A stretch of 64,000 nt of DNA from Massospora cicadina (lineage: Eukaryota > Entomophthoromycota > Entomophthoromycetes > Entomophthorales > Entomophthoraceae), in assembly GCA_022478985.1 (NCBI GenBank), contig JAKSZP010018533.1, forward strand, positions 105,152-169,151. The letters run 5' to 3'. Of this stretch, positions 1-12,175 are shown one piece after another (positions within the stretch are counted from its first letter, which is position 1; the number at the start of each line of letters is the position of its first letter). A model generated the notes under the pieces. The model searched no databases, had not been told where the DNA came from, and worked only from the letters and a program-made list of their open reading frames with translations. Both the position numbers and the translations under genes were made by a program.

Positions 1-1348
1 AGCAAATAGCCTCTCTCAGAGCCCACCCTACTACCCTCACTGGCAGGGTTGTTCTTGCCAACTCTATGCTCCTATCCAAAGTCTGGTTCAGAGCCCACGC
101 CATCCCCTTCTCCCCAAGCTTCTTCAAATCCCTGTATGCTTTGCTGCAAGGATGGCTTTGGTCAGGCCGCTCTCCACCAGTACGGCTAGAGGTCATGTTT
201 GGCCCTCATCATCAAGGTGGCATGGGCCTGCTTGACTTCAAAGCCCATGCTGCCAAGATCCTGGGCACCTGAATCGCGGCCATCACCGCTCCTACACTCC
301 CATCCCAACACTGGTCCCACGCGGCCCACTCCAACTTCTCCTGAGCCTTTGGCCTCAACATTCCATCAAACCCCCACTCCCTGATGAAATACCTCGCATC
401 ACACACATCGGCCACAGGTCCTCACGGGACCAAAACCCATTACAAACAAATCCTACTCTCCATTCGAAGCGCAGAGTGGAGAATTCGTATTAGTGGACAT
501 ACAACCCGAAGAGGCCGCCCCTCTCCTCAGTTCACACAAGAGGTACAGGGGCTACCCATCCATGATGGCGTGATCCCCAATCGACCCCAAGTCCTATCCA
601 GGGTGGACTATTTGGCTATGATGGACATCCCTTATTCCACTGAGACCCAAAAGATTATCTGGAAATACGCACACCATCCTCTGTTGCAGCCTCAAGTCCG
701 TTCCCATGTGTGGCGCTGCCTGAGGCGGGTGTATCGTACAGCTGAGCGCTCTAATGCTTTACACTCATCCTGTGTCGTGTGTGGCCAGTATGGAACGCTG
801 TTTCACCGCCTGGAGAAGTGCCCCACCTCTAAAGTAATATGGCGCGAAGTCCAACGTCTGCTAGGCCAGGATCAAACACATCCCTTCAGTCTGTCAAGAG
901 ATATGTTTGCTTCATCAATGGCCTCCCCCCCCACCCTCCCTCCGTGCTCTGGTGGTTGCAATCGCCATGTGGACTATCCACACGATTGTCTTGGATGCCA
1001 TCGCTGGCTCCATCCCCACCCTCCCAGAAGCTGTCCACAGATTCCGGTCTCATTTGGTGGACCACTTTCAAGCGTGGATGTTTGGGTACCTCCCACCGCG
1101 TCACCGACAGCTGGTCTCCTCCTGGTTCCCAGTCTGGTTCATCAAATCAGACCCCTTCCTCCACACGTGCTCAATAGTGGCTACGGCCCCTTCACACGTT
1201 CCCTCCCCCTCCCCATAAGTGGCGTTCCCACTGGCAACAAGAGATAGCATCGCTTCTCTGGGGTGCCTCCCCTGGTACTAAGTTTATCTTTCCTGAGTCA
1301 TATTTGGAAGTGTCCATCCCATGGTCGGCCTTCCCCGCAATAAATTCA
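1..1348 (+). mobile_element. LINE-A copy 1, 3' part (5' end beyond window)
   Basis: This is the 3' portion of an L1-like non-LTR retrotransposon. It matches about 10929-12289 of the full-length copy LINE-A2 almost base for base over long stretches. It ends in the shared LINE tail (TGTCCATCCCATGGTCGGC at 1310-1328, then AATAAATT). Directly after the tail, from about 1349, the sequence becomes the inner part of a gypsy-A LTR. The first roughly 184 bp of that LTR, judged from the 3' LTR at 6598, is missing here. This is what is expected if the LINE inserted into the 5' LTR and the LTR's start lies left of the window. The insertion inference cannot be confirmed because the 5' junction and TSD are outside the window. 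Confidence 0.9.
3..1218 (+). pseudogene. LINE-A1 ORF2 C-terminal region (post-RT and zf-RVT-like zinc knuckle), broken
   Basis: This is the C-terminal third of a LINE ORF2 protein, downstream of the reverse transcriptase. The reading frame is readable from about 60 to 269. It stops at 270-272 (TGA where LINE-A2 has TGG), continues in another frame from about 384 to 915, then shifts at the C-rich run near 925-938 into the frame ending at 1218. The segment near 770-825 has a C-x2-C...H...C cluster (CVVCGQYGTLFHRLEKC), typical of the zf-RVT domain at the end of L1-type ORF2 proteins. Compared with LINE-A2, this copy has an extra C near 27-31 that keeps the upstream frame open. It is dead because of the stop and at least one frameshift. 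Confidence 0.85.
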
Positions 1349-1664
1349 AATAAGATATGGCGAATTAAAATTACTAAGCCATATGAGTCATAGCATCCAA
1401 AGTCACTATAATATAGGTGAGACAAGATGATCAAGAAGGGTTGTTGTTAAGAAAGATGGAGTAAAAGCGGAATAAGAAGAATCCATGGTATTAAAAGTAC
1501 ATTTAATAAAATGAGTTGTGGGAGCAAGTGCTCCATACTTAAGTAAAGTTATTTTGTTGTTATGAGGGAAGCTATTGTCATATCATTAGTCCCTATTGCT
1601 TAGTGGGTTAACCATGTGCAAAAATCCGCTGGCATATTTATTGAATAGTGCTGAAATTACAACA
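1349..1664 (+). repeat. gypsy-A 5' LTR, inner part
   Basis: This matches the 3' LTR of the same element (6782-7018 plus 12304-12383). Both copies share the segment starting AATAAGATATGGCG and the end ATTACAACA. The LTR ends in CA at 1664 and is followed at once by a primer-binding site. Its first roughly 184 bp are absent because LINE-A1 sits at that position. The full family LTR, judged from the 3' copy, starts TGTTGT and ends ACAACA, a perfect 6-bp inverted end, and is about 500 bp long. Confidence 0.88.
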
Positions 1665-2393
1665 GTGGTGCTCACTATAGGGGGCGCATTGGACAATCAC
1701 AAAGTCAACAACCTTCCTCAGTCGCTGGCCATATTCTATCAGACTTACTCTGGCAAGGAGTCTTTTCAAGATGATGCAACCATTGAATATGCAGAACTCA
1801 AGCTTTCCTTGGACGCTGTGCTCCAGTGGAAAAAGGAGTTTCTATAGGAGGTTTGTATTGATTAGCTGCCTCCATTTGATTGCAATGTAAATATCTATGG
1901 ATTTTTTAAGCAAAATGAGTTTGCAGTGGAAGGAACTTCAGATCAGTGTAAAGCCATTTTATTGATATCCACTATTGATGTCGACAATGCTGACCAAGTT
2001 GTTTGCTATCTTCCCACCAGTTCCGCTACCTATCAAAATGTGAAAAATACTGTGTTGTGGTTATTTGGAGGGACTATGAAAATGGCACAGCGGAAGGCGG
2101 AATTCTTAACAATTGGGTTTCAGCATAATGAGACCCTCAACACATTTGCTGATTGCTTTATGATGGAAGCTCATGTGTTAATTGGGGCAGGAACTTTAAC
2201 TGAATCAGATGTATGCATAGTGTTGACCTCCGCTGTGAAGCCATACCGTTCCCTTTTCGATACTATGGCTCCATCTTTAAAAGTTGGTATTCCTTTGCTT
2301 AAACTCGTTCAAATCTTGTGCCAGTTATCCGCTAACTTCCCTCCGCCCAACATAGAGCAGAACCATATCCTCTCCACTGCTGGACCTTATTAA
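1665..2393 (+). pseudogene. gypsy-A gag, degenerate
   Basis: This is the capsid-type gag of a Ty3/gypsy element. The frame that starts on the PBS reads V-V-L-T, where gypsy-B reads M-V-L-T, so the presumed ATG has become GTG (1665-1667). The frame runs to a stop at 1845-1847. Gag continues at about 1926-2393, with a helical segment comparable to gypsy-B gag (FADCFMMEAHVL here; FAERFYLTAQRL there). No zinc knuckle was recognised in the readable part. Assignment rests on position and similarity to gypsy-B. Confidence 0.7.
1666..1675 (+). promoter_or_regulatory. gypsy-A primer-binding site (PBS)
   Basis: TGGTGCTCAC lies one base after the LTR end. It begins with TGG, as expected for pairing with a tRNA 3' CCA end. 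The same ten bases occur just inside the 5' LTR of gypsy-B, three bases after its end. The identity of the primer tRNA is not determined here. Confidence 0.7.
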
Positions 2394-2780
2394 TTGAGGA
2401 AGTCATCTCTTCCAGTTCAGCATCCATTTGGTAATCACCAACTTTATTATTACTACACGCCTCATCTCAAACGGAGTTACTGTCAGCAGTTCAACTATCA
2501 GGAAGGGTCTATCTACACTGCCTAACCCCAGCATAACTTTTGGGATGGGCTATTTCACAACAATCATGGATGCAGATCTTACAGGATCAATTGTTTCTTA
2601 TGTGTGGTTGTTCTGGGCACTTGGCCAGAAGTTTTCTTTAATGTCAGGGTTATTCCCTCCTGCAGGGACAGTATAATCAGGGAAAAGTCAGAGCGGAGTA
2701 GAAATGGGACTCTCTACTTCTGCTAATTTAACTCAAAATGTCCCACCTTACCTAACCCTGTACACTCCGGGGAAGATCCC

Positions 2781-4016
2781 TTGGCTGATGTGTCAGTCTT
2801 ATATCAGCAGACAGTTGGAGGGGTGAATATATTGACACAAGTGCAGTCTGCGGCTATGGCGGAAGAGGGGTCCCAGTTGCAGGTTGAGCCATATGCTTGC
2901 CAGATGTTTGACCAAGTTTCACCTGAAAAGTTGGACCCCTCCTCTGATGCCCCTATCTTGCAAGAAGTAAGCGTCACTCAATCAGTCAACACTATTATCA
3001 CACAATACCCCATATATGATGAGGGGATTGTGGGTTCTCTTGAAAACAGAGATGCCATAAATGTCTATGTTACAAACAGTCAAGATACATCTTACTCCGA
3101 ATGTACTTACTGTGACCTTGTTGTAGCATAAACCCCTGTCCATGCCATCATAGATAAAGGTGATCCTGTCAATATAGTCTCCACCAAGTTAGTGCAAAAT
3201 TATCATTAAAACTGGATGTGGACCACTGGGTGGTATTTGGAACTGCTGGAGCAGATAACACAGTCTCTGAGGGAGCATACAGTGCACTTCCGTTGTGGTT
3301 TGGATCTATTGTTGTGGTAGCCCCAGCTATAGTGTTACTGAATAGCCATTATGATCTGCTGATTGGAACCGCCTTCTTGTGACATTATGGTGCTATCAAT
3401 ATGACAGACTAGACTTTTGAAATATTAGGTCAGAGGATCCCAATTCACTTCACCTCTAGCGGAGTGCCAAATGATCCGGTGCATATGGAGAATATCAATC
3501 TAGCTTATAGTGACAGAGTAATCCTAGTGTGCTACCATCGGTTAAAGGGCAAAACCTGGGCCCTTTTCACAACAGATTTTTGAATATCAAGGGCTGCCAC
3601 TCCGAGCTGCTGGACCTATATCAATTCCATCTGGGCATCAAGTTATAGTAAACACATACTTGGTGATAGAAGTTTCAGATGGACTTTATGGGGAAGTTAT
3701 TGGGCCATATCAGCAGATGCAGTTTGAGCCTCACGTAGCCCCAGGTATTATTTTACCAGGGCAGGTGGAGGTCAAAGTATTGCTTGCAAATTTACAAACA
3801 GTACCACTGCAAATCCGCCGTAACCAAATAGTGGCATACTTGCACTTTATCCCCATTGAGGAGGTTAATTCAGTTCATGACTTTGAGTCACTGGACGAAC
3901 TTGGTCTGCCTTTCAAACCGCTGCTCAATATAATGGCAGTAGTATCATGTGACGAATTAATGGGGCTGTCAGAAACACAGAAGGATAGGTCAATCGCTTT
4001 ATTTCATAAAATATAG
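2781..4016 (+). pseudogene. gypsy-A protease region and linker to RT, degenerate
   Basis: A retropepsin-like segment lies near 3141-3185, reading AIIDKGDPVNIVS. This aligns with the aspartic protease active-site block, but the catalytic D-T/S-G triplet reads D-K-G. The later flap-side block near 3351-3380 reads YDLLIGTAFL, typical of gypsy proteases, followed by a stop. A long open stretch at 3660-4016 is the protease-RT spacer. Stops between the blocks and the lost Thr/Ser show that it is inactive. Confidence 0.68.
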
Positions 4017-4139
4017 AGATTTTTGCTGTTGATGATCATGATTTAGGATGCGCGCGGGGGTAGTTAATAGGCTGGACACTGGAGATCACCCTCCCATCAG
4101 GTCAAGGCCAATCTGCTGATTAAGGGTGGCATAAGGAGA

Positions 4140-5283
4140 AGTAAACGAGGAAATTGACAAGCTATTAGCGCAAGGGATGCTAGAACCATCAAAGAGTCCA
4201 TGGGCTTCACCTGTTCTGATTATTAAAAAGAAGGACGGCACCGATGTAATATTAGACTACCAAAAGCTTAACAGCATCACCAAAAAGACTCCTATCCCTT
4301 ACCATGGATTGACGACGCTTTAGATCGGCTATGGGGAGCTCATTTCTTCTCAGCTATGGACCTGATTTTTGGGCTATTGGAAAATCGAGTTGCCATTGGT
4401 AGAGCAAGAAAAGTGCGCTGTAATCACTTCCAAAGGTCTTTTTCAACCAACTTGGATGCCGCAAGGGCTGTGTAACGCCCCCAGCTACGTTTCAACTAGT
4501 AATGGATACTATTCTGGGGGACCTAAAACTTTCGTGTGTCCCTGTATACCTTGATGACATTAATGTTTTCTCTCCAACTTTCTTGGAACACCTCGATCAT
4601 TTAGAAGCTGTATTCCGCCAGCTCACTGAGGCCAACATAAAGGTCAAACCTCGAAAATGCCACTTCTTTAAGGACCAGCTGGAGTACCTGGGGCTTGAAG
4701 TTGACGCCACAGGGTTGCAACATCAACCAGCCAAGGTGGAAGATATCCATAAAATGATTCTACCCAACAGCAAGTGAGATATAAAGGTATTTTTGGGAAT
4801 GGAGACTATTACTGGCGCTTCATCCCTAAATTTAGCTGTACTGGGGGCTGCTATTCAAGTTGTTAAAAAAGAACAATACGTTTGAATGGACTGAGCATCA
4901 GCAATGCGCTTTTGATATGCTTTGGGTGGCGTTAACCAGTGCACCTGTGTTATTCTATCCCAATTTGAAAAGAGTTCATTGTTCAGATAGATGTATCCCT
5001 TTCTGCTGTAGGAGCAGTCCTATCCCAAAAATATGAGTAAGGGGAAGAGCATCCTGTAGCATATTGCAGTCGTAGCTTGAACAGTCATGAATGCAATTAT
5101 ACTGTGACTGAGCGTGAGTGTTTAGTGATGATCTACGCCTATAAACAATTTTGGGTGTACTTGCATGGAGTAAAATTCAAAGTTGTAACGGATCATGCCT
5201 CGCTACACTCATTACAAAATCTTAAAGAACCAGAAGGGCGTCTAGCCCGATGGGCTATTAAATTGCAGGCATACAATTTTTGA
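4140..5283 (+). pseudogene. gypsy-A reverse transcriptase and RNase H, degenerate
   Basis: The RT fingers begin near 4140 with the conserved stretch around 4195-4260 (SPWASPVLIIKKKDG). Near 4465 is QGLCNAP, and the catalytic YLDD is intact near 4540-4553 in a different frame from the preceding block. The connection and RNase H follow, with the ERECL segment near 5110 and the VTDHASL segment near 5190, which carry the acidic active-site residues of gypsy RNase H. Several frameshifts and stops separate the blocks. Confidence 0.82.
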
Positions 5284-5622
5284 AATTCTTCAATGACCCT
5301 GAGCAAAACACCAGAATTCCAATTGTTTATCGAGATTACCCACAGTTGCAGTTATGGCAGATCTGAGCAATATTATGGTTGATAAGATGCTTAGTGGCAA
5401 GTACAATGATGAACCGCCCCAGTCATAAAGGTATTGGACGAAATAAGGGCCAATACGTTCCAGAAAAAGTGGAGAATTTTATAAGCGGATAGGGATACTA
5501 CCGTGAATATTCCAAGACCTTCTGCCCACCCAAATATTATTATGAGCGCACACTGAGCAGTTGGACATGGTGAAGTATGTAAGACCATGGAATTATTGTG
5601 ACCTCAGTATTACTGGGAAAGC

Positions 5623-6532
5623 ATGAACTTCAATGTACTTGATACTATCTCCTCCTGTCACCAGTGCCAAGTGGAAAAGCTGTTCCGCCAGAAGACTTCA
5701 TACCAGTTAGTGAAGTCACACTTCACCTGGCACACCATTTCAATCGATGTTGTGGGGCCCTTACCAACAGGGGCAAACTGGTCTAAATACATCTTGATAG
5801 CAATTGACCACTTGACCAGGTGGGTTGAGGCGTGGAAGATACATGATTTGGGGGCGCTAACGGTGGCAAAGTTTGTCATGGAATCTATAAATCAGCGACA
5901 TGGTTGTCCCCAGTTTATCCTTACTGACAATGGAACAAACTTCACTTCCCACATTCTTCCAAAGCTTAATGAGCTAATGGCCATCTGAGGGGTTTTGACA
6001 ACCCCATACCATCCTAAATATAATGTAATGGTGGAGTGGGTCAATGAGACTTTAGTGAACATACTCCCTAAATTAGTAGTGGATTGACCCTCAGACTAGA
6101 GCTCCCTTTTGTCCACCGCTGTCTTTGCTTATAATATTAGTTATCATTCCGCCAAGGGAAAATCCCATTCTAATTGCTTTACAGACGGCACCCCACTCTG
6201 CCCGCCCTCTTATATGCTTGTGTAGAGGACACTGGAAGTATGGATCTAAACACTATCTGACTGTCCTAATGTTTATGCTGATTAAATTACAAACTGAAGC
6301 GTACTCATTCAGCCTAGCCAAGAGAATTAAAAGCCAGGATGCCAATCAGGTACAACTGAGTGACCTAGCACAGTTCAAAGGTGGAGACATGGTACTATTC
6401 CATGATCAACATGGGTTCAGCCGGAAACATAAGCTGGCCAGTATCTGGATCAGGCCATTCAAAGTCATTGAGAAGACTGGTATAGATGCATATACTATCA
6501 AGGACCCTACTAGAGGTCAGATCATTAATTGA
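5623..6532 (+). pseudogene. gypsy-A integrase, degenerate
   Basis: A zinc-binding CHQC remnant lies near 5654. The DDE core follows with SIDVVGP near 5740 and LTDNGTNF near 5920 (two catalytic Asp). After stops at about 5985 and beyond, the C-terminal part at 6125-6532 ends in a GPY/F-like segment (IRPFKVIEKTG, near 6450-6482). The polypurine tract and 3' LTR follow within about 70 bp, leaving no room for a chromodomain. Confidence 0.82.
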
Positions 6533-6583
6533 GTTCATGCAAAGTTCCTCCAGCTGTACAAACAATAGAAGCTTTATCATCCA

Positions 6584-6597
6584 GTCAAGAGGGGTAA
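6584..6597 (+). promoter_or_regulatory. gypsy-A polypurine tract
   Basis: The purine-rich AGTCAAGAGGGGTAA abuts the first TG of the 3' LTR, the expected place for plus-strand DNA priming. Gypsy-C and gypsy-D also have a GGGTAA run directly before their LTR TG. Confidence 0.7.
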
Positions 6598-7018
6598 TGT
6601 TGTGAACTTGATATGACTGGATGATAAGCCCAAGGTCATTATGGTGAATTGAATGGAATCCGTCGAGATTCAATATGGTAATGGTAATTTTAGTTCAGCA
6701 AATTGAGGTGATATTGGGTTATTGGGAAATCACCTTGAATTAGACGATTTTGAAATTAACAAATGAAGAATTGACGGAGCCAATAAGATATGGCGAATTA
6801 AATTACTAAGCCATATGAGTCATAGCATCTGAAGGCACTACAATATAGGCGAGATGAGATGATCAAGAAGGGTTGTTGTTAAGAAGGATAGAGTAAAAGC
6901 GGAATAAGAATAATCCATGGTTATAAAAGTACATTTGATAAAATAGGTTTTGGGAGCAAGTGCTCCATATTTATTTAAAGTTTTATTTTGTTGTTTCAAG
7001 GGCTAAAATCATCATATC
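6598..7018 (+). repeat. gypsy-A 3' LTR, first part (interrupted by LINE-A2)
   Basis: It starts TGTTGTGAACTTG right after the polypurine tract. It matches the 5' LTR from about 6782 onward. The LTR stops at about 7018 and resumes at 12304, with LINE-A2 between. The segment 7005-7018 (AAAATCATCATATC) is the left copy of the LINE target-site duplication. Confidence 0.9.
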
Positions 7019-7182
7019 ATAAAACTTTTTCTTTCTCGTTGCAAACACTTTTGCAACCCATTCAATTCAAGACTAAATCTAGTTTGATAATCTCATAGAG
7101 GGGATTAGTCTGCGCCCATGTCTGGGAGCAGTTGGGTAAGCAAGGCAAGAGGAGCAGGCGGAAGGCCCACGGCCTCTAGCGT

Positions 7183-8596
7183 TTGAAAATGCCCCGGAGA
7201 AGCTGGCGGAATAGAAAAAAATCTAAAAAAACTGGCGGTCACAATTTCCCCAGAGATACTCGCGTGGTAAGCATGATGCAACCAGTACATCAACACGCCA
7301 CATTCCCAGCCACTTTCGTCGGTGGAATTCAGAGTCCGTGTGTATCTGGACATCCAAAAAACGGCCCTATGGGAAAAATTTTGTGAAGATGTACACAAAA
7401 TTTTCCTGACCGTGGTGTACGTTGCACCTCACTCCATGTCACGCGGTTGGCTGGACCTAGGTTTTGAAAGCAAAATAGCAGCAGACAAGGCTACAGTGGT
7501 GCGCATAGTGGTCGACCTCCCCAAAGGGCAACGGGTCGTCAAAACTAAACGCACCAGATGGACAAAATCAAACCAAATTTTCCTCACGTTTGACTTTTGC
7601 CTACAACGGTAAAACGAGACATTTTGGAGCAACACCTGAAAGATGGTCTCACCATATATGGCGAAATACAATCTTTCGAAATGCAATGTTTCACGCTGAT
7701 GCCACACCTGTGCACCAGCAAAGCCATTGCAGTTCTGACTAACCGAGGAGATCATGGAGGACCTAACCCAGATCCCGCACTCCACCTTTATTGACATTGC
7801 AGGGCACACCACCCACCCATTATGGGTAACCGTGGACAGCGCGCCCCCCATTTGCACCCACTGTGACGCGTTTGGCCATAAGGCACATGCATGCCCCATC
7901 AAAGAGGGCGTCACATTCCAAGAGCCCTCGGCGGCCATGGCCAGCGGAGAGGCGCACTATGAACCAACCGCAAGCACCAAGGAGGCTTTCCCATGGGGAG
8001 CACAAGGCTGCTACCTATTGGTAAAGCCCATCTCCCCGCAGGAGCGGAAGAAGGCCAAGCAGGCCCATAGGACCGCGGCCAAGGAAGCGGCCAAGGTCAC
8101 CACCACCATCCCACACTTACAACGCCAGGAGGACATGGAGACCTTCGCAGCAGAAGCAACTCAGGAATCCATCACCCAATCAGATTGGGAGGCCCATGCT
8201 AAACAGGCCACTCAATCTGAGGATCTGATGGGAGATTTGATCTCACCCAATTGTTGCACCCAAACCCCAGTTGAAACCAACTTGGGACCTATCCCAACAA
8301 AAAAATTTTTTGCCCCACTTGACGGTGCACTGAACTTATCCGCACCACAAAAAATTCGTCCAACGTTGGGAAAACAAAAAGTGAAGGCCAAAGCCAATGC
8401 AACTCTTTCCGCAAAAATTAACAAAAACCCTGATAGCATTGCTGCTAATACCCGCACTGCTGTGAAAGCCGCGGGGACCTGGAAGAGGCTGGTGGGCCCA
8501 GGGGCCCACCCCCTCGCACCTAAGGTGCAAGGGGGAAACCTTCACTCTAGGGATGCTGAATATCGCCGGACTCAAGGCCTCCCCGTCCTGGGCTAG
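7183..8596 (+). pseudogene. LINE-A2 ORF1 (RNA-binding gag-like protein with CCHC knuckle), broken
   Basis: ORF1 proteins of L1-like elements bind the element RNA. The readable pieces are 7322-7612, 7597-7794 and 7754-8596, in shifting frames. The N-terminal domain contains a WLDLGF segment and, after about 60 residues, an LPTTVK...GLTIYGEI segment, which recur in LINE-B and, more loosely, in element X. A CCHC knuckle (C-x2-C-x4-H-x4-C, CTHCDAFGHKAHAC) lies at about 7853-7894. The C-terminal part is rich in Ala, Lys, Thr and Pro. The stop at 8594-8596 overlaps the ORF2 start at 8553 in a +1 frame. The exact ORF1 start is uncertain because the first 130 residues are frame-damaged. Confidence 0.82.
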
Positions 8597-11500
8597 GAAA
8601 CTGAGTTTTTACAAAACAATTTACCCGTGGATATCCTGGCCATCCAGGAAACCCACTGTCCACAAGGTTCCGAGGAAGCTTGAAAAACAATGCTCCTACC
8701 ATCCCTATCCTTTGGTTGAAGCATTGTGGGGTGCTAATTCAGAAAAACAATTTTTTCAAATTTACATCTTCAGAAAAATTCCTAAATGACCGAGTGCTCA
8801 TTGTCACCTTCTCATGGGCCGATGTTGGACACACAATCGTCAACATTTACGCCCCAAACGGTGCACAAGAGCGTTGGGAATTTTTCTCATCTGTCAAATC
8901 CCTCCCGCTACCCCCCGATTCTTTCCTAATTGGTGACATGAACTGTTGGCTAACCTCACCAACGGACTGGTGGCCACCCTAACCCCACGCCCCACAGGGT
9001 CACGTAGAACTACGCATTCTAAAAGCCACCCTTGGGTTAATGGATGCACTGCTGTGACATGCCCCACTGCTCGAAAACATGACAAATCCCCACGTCCACA
9101 ACGTGCCAATTAAGGTCCATGACCTGCATCGACCTTATTCTAGCGCCAGCGAAATTCCAACCCACATCTCCCACTTCAAAACAACGAAAATGGAATCTCT
9201 AACCACCGACTGGTCTCAATATCATACCACTTACCCATCACAGTTGCAAAGGCCCCACATTGGTGCAAAATCCGCCCCCCAGAGCTCACGTCGCCAAGAT
9301 TTTCCATGTGGGTGGAAGAGGCAACTTTGGCAAAATTGTTTGTTGCACCGTTTTGCGCGGACCCCATTTCCACATGGGCAACTTTCAAAGAAGACATCAT
9401 CCACCACTATCGCCATCTCTCATCCAGATGCTCACGAGCCACATCAGCGATTATATCATGCACACTGGCAGAATTGGCCCACTTGGAGTCCAATATTCCA
9501 GCCTCAGGATATAGCCCTGCATGGGGCCAGAAGTGGGCGTAGGCAGCCGCCCACCTCAACGCACTTGAAAGGCAACACAAAAATTGGGTTTGTGTCCAAT
9601 ACAGGGCCACACGCATCACTAAAGACGACAAGTGCACCGCATACTTCTTCATAAAAATTTTGCACCACGCCAGAGCGTGGCCTGCACACAGGTGCAAAGA
9701 TCGAATAATTCTATTGTGGACACACTGGCTGAAGTGGCAATCAAAACGCAAAGATATTACTCCGAGTTATACTGAGCTGAACCAATTCAGCCAGCTGAAA
9801 TGGCGGAATTTCTCAACAGAGCTCATATCTGCACCATTTTCTGATACCTGGAAATAATGAATTTAATTACTCTGAACGAATTATGGACTACCATTCATGG
9901 TGCGCCAAACCAAAATGCCCAGGCCCAGATGGCATTCCATATGAGTTCTACAAAATATTTTATATATCCCCATTGCTGCTAGCCTCACTCAACCAAAGCC
10001 TGTTGGAAACGCGCCTCCTACCAGGAGGACATGGGGATTTTACGGTCACACTCTTCAAGAAAGGGGATAGGCTAGACTTAGCCAACTGGCGCCCCATTTC
10101 TCTAACAAACACAGACACCAAAATTTTAACAAAAATCATGGCTAACCGTTTAGGGACTGTAGCATCTGCCACCATCTCTCCAGAACAATTCAGTTTCATC
10201 CCCAGAAGGTCAATTTGGGATAACGTGCACTCTGTGGCTAATGTGTGTCAGTCCACAGCCTCTGGGGCAATTGTATTCTTGGACCAACAAAAGGCCTATG
10301 ATAGAGTAAACTGGGAATACCTTAGGGCTTGCCTCCAACAATTCCGCCTACCTCCCCGCTTCATTAACTGGGTGATGCTGCTCACGGAATCTGCAACAAT
10401 GGCTGTGCGCGGCCCAGGTTTCCTAACGGATGTAGTCCATCCTCAAAGGGGCCTGCGACAAGGGGACCCCCTGAGCCCACTCTTATACAACTTCAGCCTT
10501 GACCCACTACTGCGAAATGTGAATGCCCAACTCACTGGGGTCCATGTGCTAGGCCAAACCCCAGTCAAGATGATGGCATTTGCAGATGATTGCGTGGTGG
10601 GGGTGTCTAATAACAAAGATGCATGCGCGCTTGAAGCCCTCATCCAGGAATATTCCCGGGTAAGCAACGCGGCACTGAACGCCTCCAAAACCGAAATCAT
10701 CCTCCTTGGTCGGTTTCAGAACTGCTGGGCCCCAGCAAGTAGTTCCCAACCCGGCCCATCTGCTCGCCCACGTCCACGCCTTACTAACTCAAAACACACC
10801 GCTCCACTGGTGCTCCCCTTTGTGCCACGACCTACCATAGGACCGGTACGCCATCTGGGCGTGTGGTTGGAGGCAAGTGGATACGCGTCAGCAGTAATGG
10901 AGTGCCATATACTGGACAACGTGACGAAGCAAATCGCCTCTCTCAGAGCCCACCTACTACCCTCACTGGCAGGGTTGTTCTTGCCAACTCTATGCTCCTA
11001 TCCAAAGTCTGGTTTGGAGCCCACGCCATCCCCTTCTCCCCAAGCTTCTTCAAATCCCTGTATGCTTTGCTACAAGGTTGGCTTTGGTCAGGCCGCCCTC
11101 CACCAGTATGGCTAGAGGTCATGTTTGGCCCTCATCATCATGGTGGCATGGGCCTACTTGACTTCATAGCCCATGCTACCAAGATCCTGGGCACCTGGAT
11201 TGCGGCCGTCACTGCTCCTACACTCCCATCCCAACACTGGTCCCGCGCGGCCCGCTCCAACTTCTCCCGAGCCTTGGGCCTCAACAATCCATCAAACCCC
11301 CACTCCCTGATGAAATACCTCGCATCACACACATCAGCCACAGGTCCTCACGGGACAAAACCCACTACAAACGAATCCTACTCTCCATGTGAAGCGCAGA
11401 GTGGAGAAATCGTAAAGTGGACATACAACCCAAAGAGGCCGCCCCTCTCCTCAGTTCACACAAGAGGTACAGGGGCTACCCATCCATGATGGCGTGATCC

Positions 11501-12175
11501 CCATTCGACCCCAAGTCCTATCCAGGGTGGACTACCTGGACATGATGGACATCCCTTATTCCACTGAGACCCAAAAGACTATCTGGAAATACGCACACCA
11601 TCCTCTGTTGCAGCCTCAAGTCCGTTCCCATGTGTGGCGCTGCCTGAGGCGGGTGTATCGTACAACTGAGCGCTCTAATGCTTTACACTCATCCTGTGTC
11701 GTGTGTGGCCAGTATGGAACGCTGTTTCACCGCCTGGAGAAGTGCCCCACCTCTAAAGTAATATGGCGCGAAGTCCAACGTCTGAAAGGCCAGGATCAAA
11801 CACATCCCTTCAGTCTGTCAAGAGATATGTTTGCTTCATCAATGGCCTCCCCCTCCCACCCCTCCCTCCGTGCTCTGGTGGTTGCAATCGCCATGTGGAC
11901 TATCCACACGATTGTCTTGGATGCCATCGCTGGATCCATCCCCACCCTCCCTGAAGCTGTCCACAGATTTCGGTCTCATTTGGTGGATCACTTTCAAACG
12001 TGGATGTTTGGATATCTCCCACCGCGTCGCTGACAGCTGGTCTCCTCCTGGTTCCCAGTCTGGTTCATCAAATCAGACCCCTTCCTCCACACACGTGCTC
12101 AATAGTGGCTACGTCCCCTACACACGTTCCCTCCCCCGTCCCATAAGTGGCGTTCCCGCTGGCAACAAGAGATAG
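8553..12175 (+). pseudogene. LINE-A2 ORF2 (APE endonuclease, reverse transcriptase, C-terminal zinc knuckle), broken
   Basis: The start is chosen at 8553 (MLNIAGLK), matching the LINE-B ORF2 start (MLNIVG). A lost base near 8607-8613 shifts the frame, after which VDILAIQETHC (about 8629-8661) is the endonuclease Glu motif. The GDMNCW block is at about 8934-8951, and CIDLILAP near 9126-9150 follows in another frame. The RT lies at 9883-10940, with CPGPDGIPYEF, QQKAYDRVNW, GLRQGDPLSPLLYNF and an intact FADD at about 10578-10589. A one-base deletion near 10951, relative to LINE-A1, breaks the frame again. The zf-RVT-like cluster is at about 11697-11747. TGA at 12031-12033 truncates the C-terminus where LINE-A1 reads CGA. 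Confidence 0.9.

Noticed and set aside
212..415. Open minus-strand frame of 67 codons, repeated at 11138-11341
   Set aside because: It is the reverse-strand shadow of the LINE ORF2 frame. Its repetition only reflects the two LINE copies.
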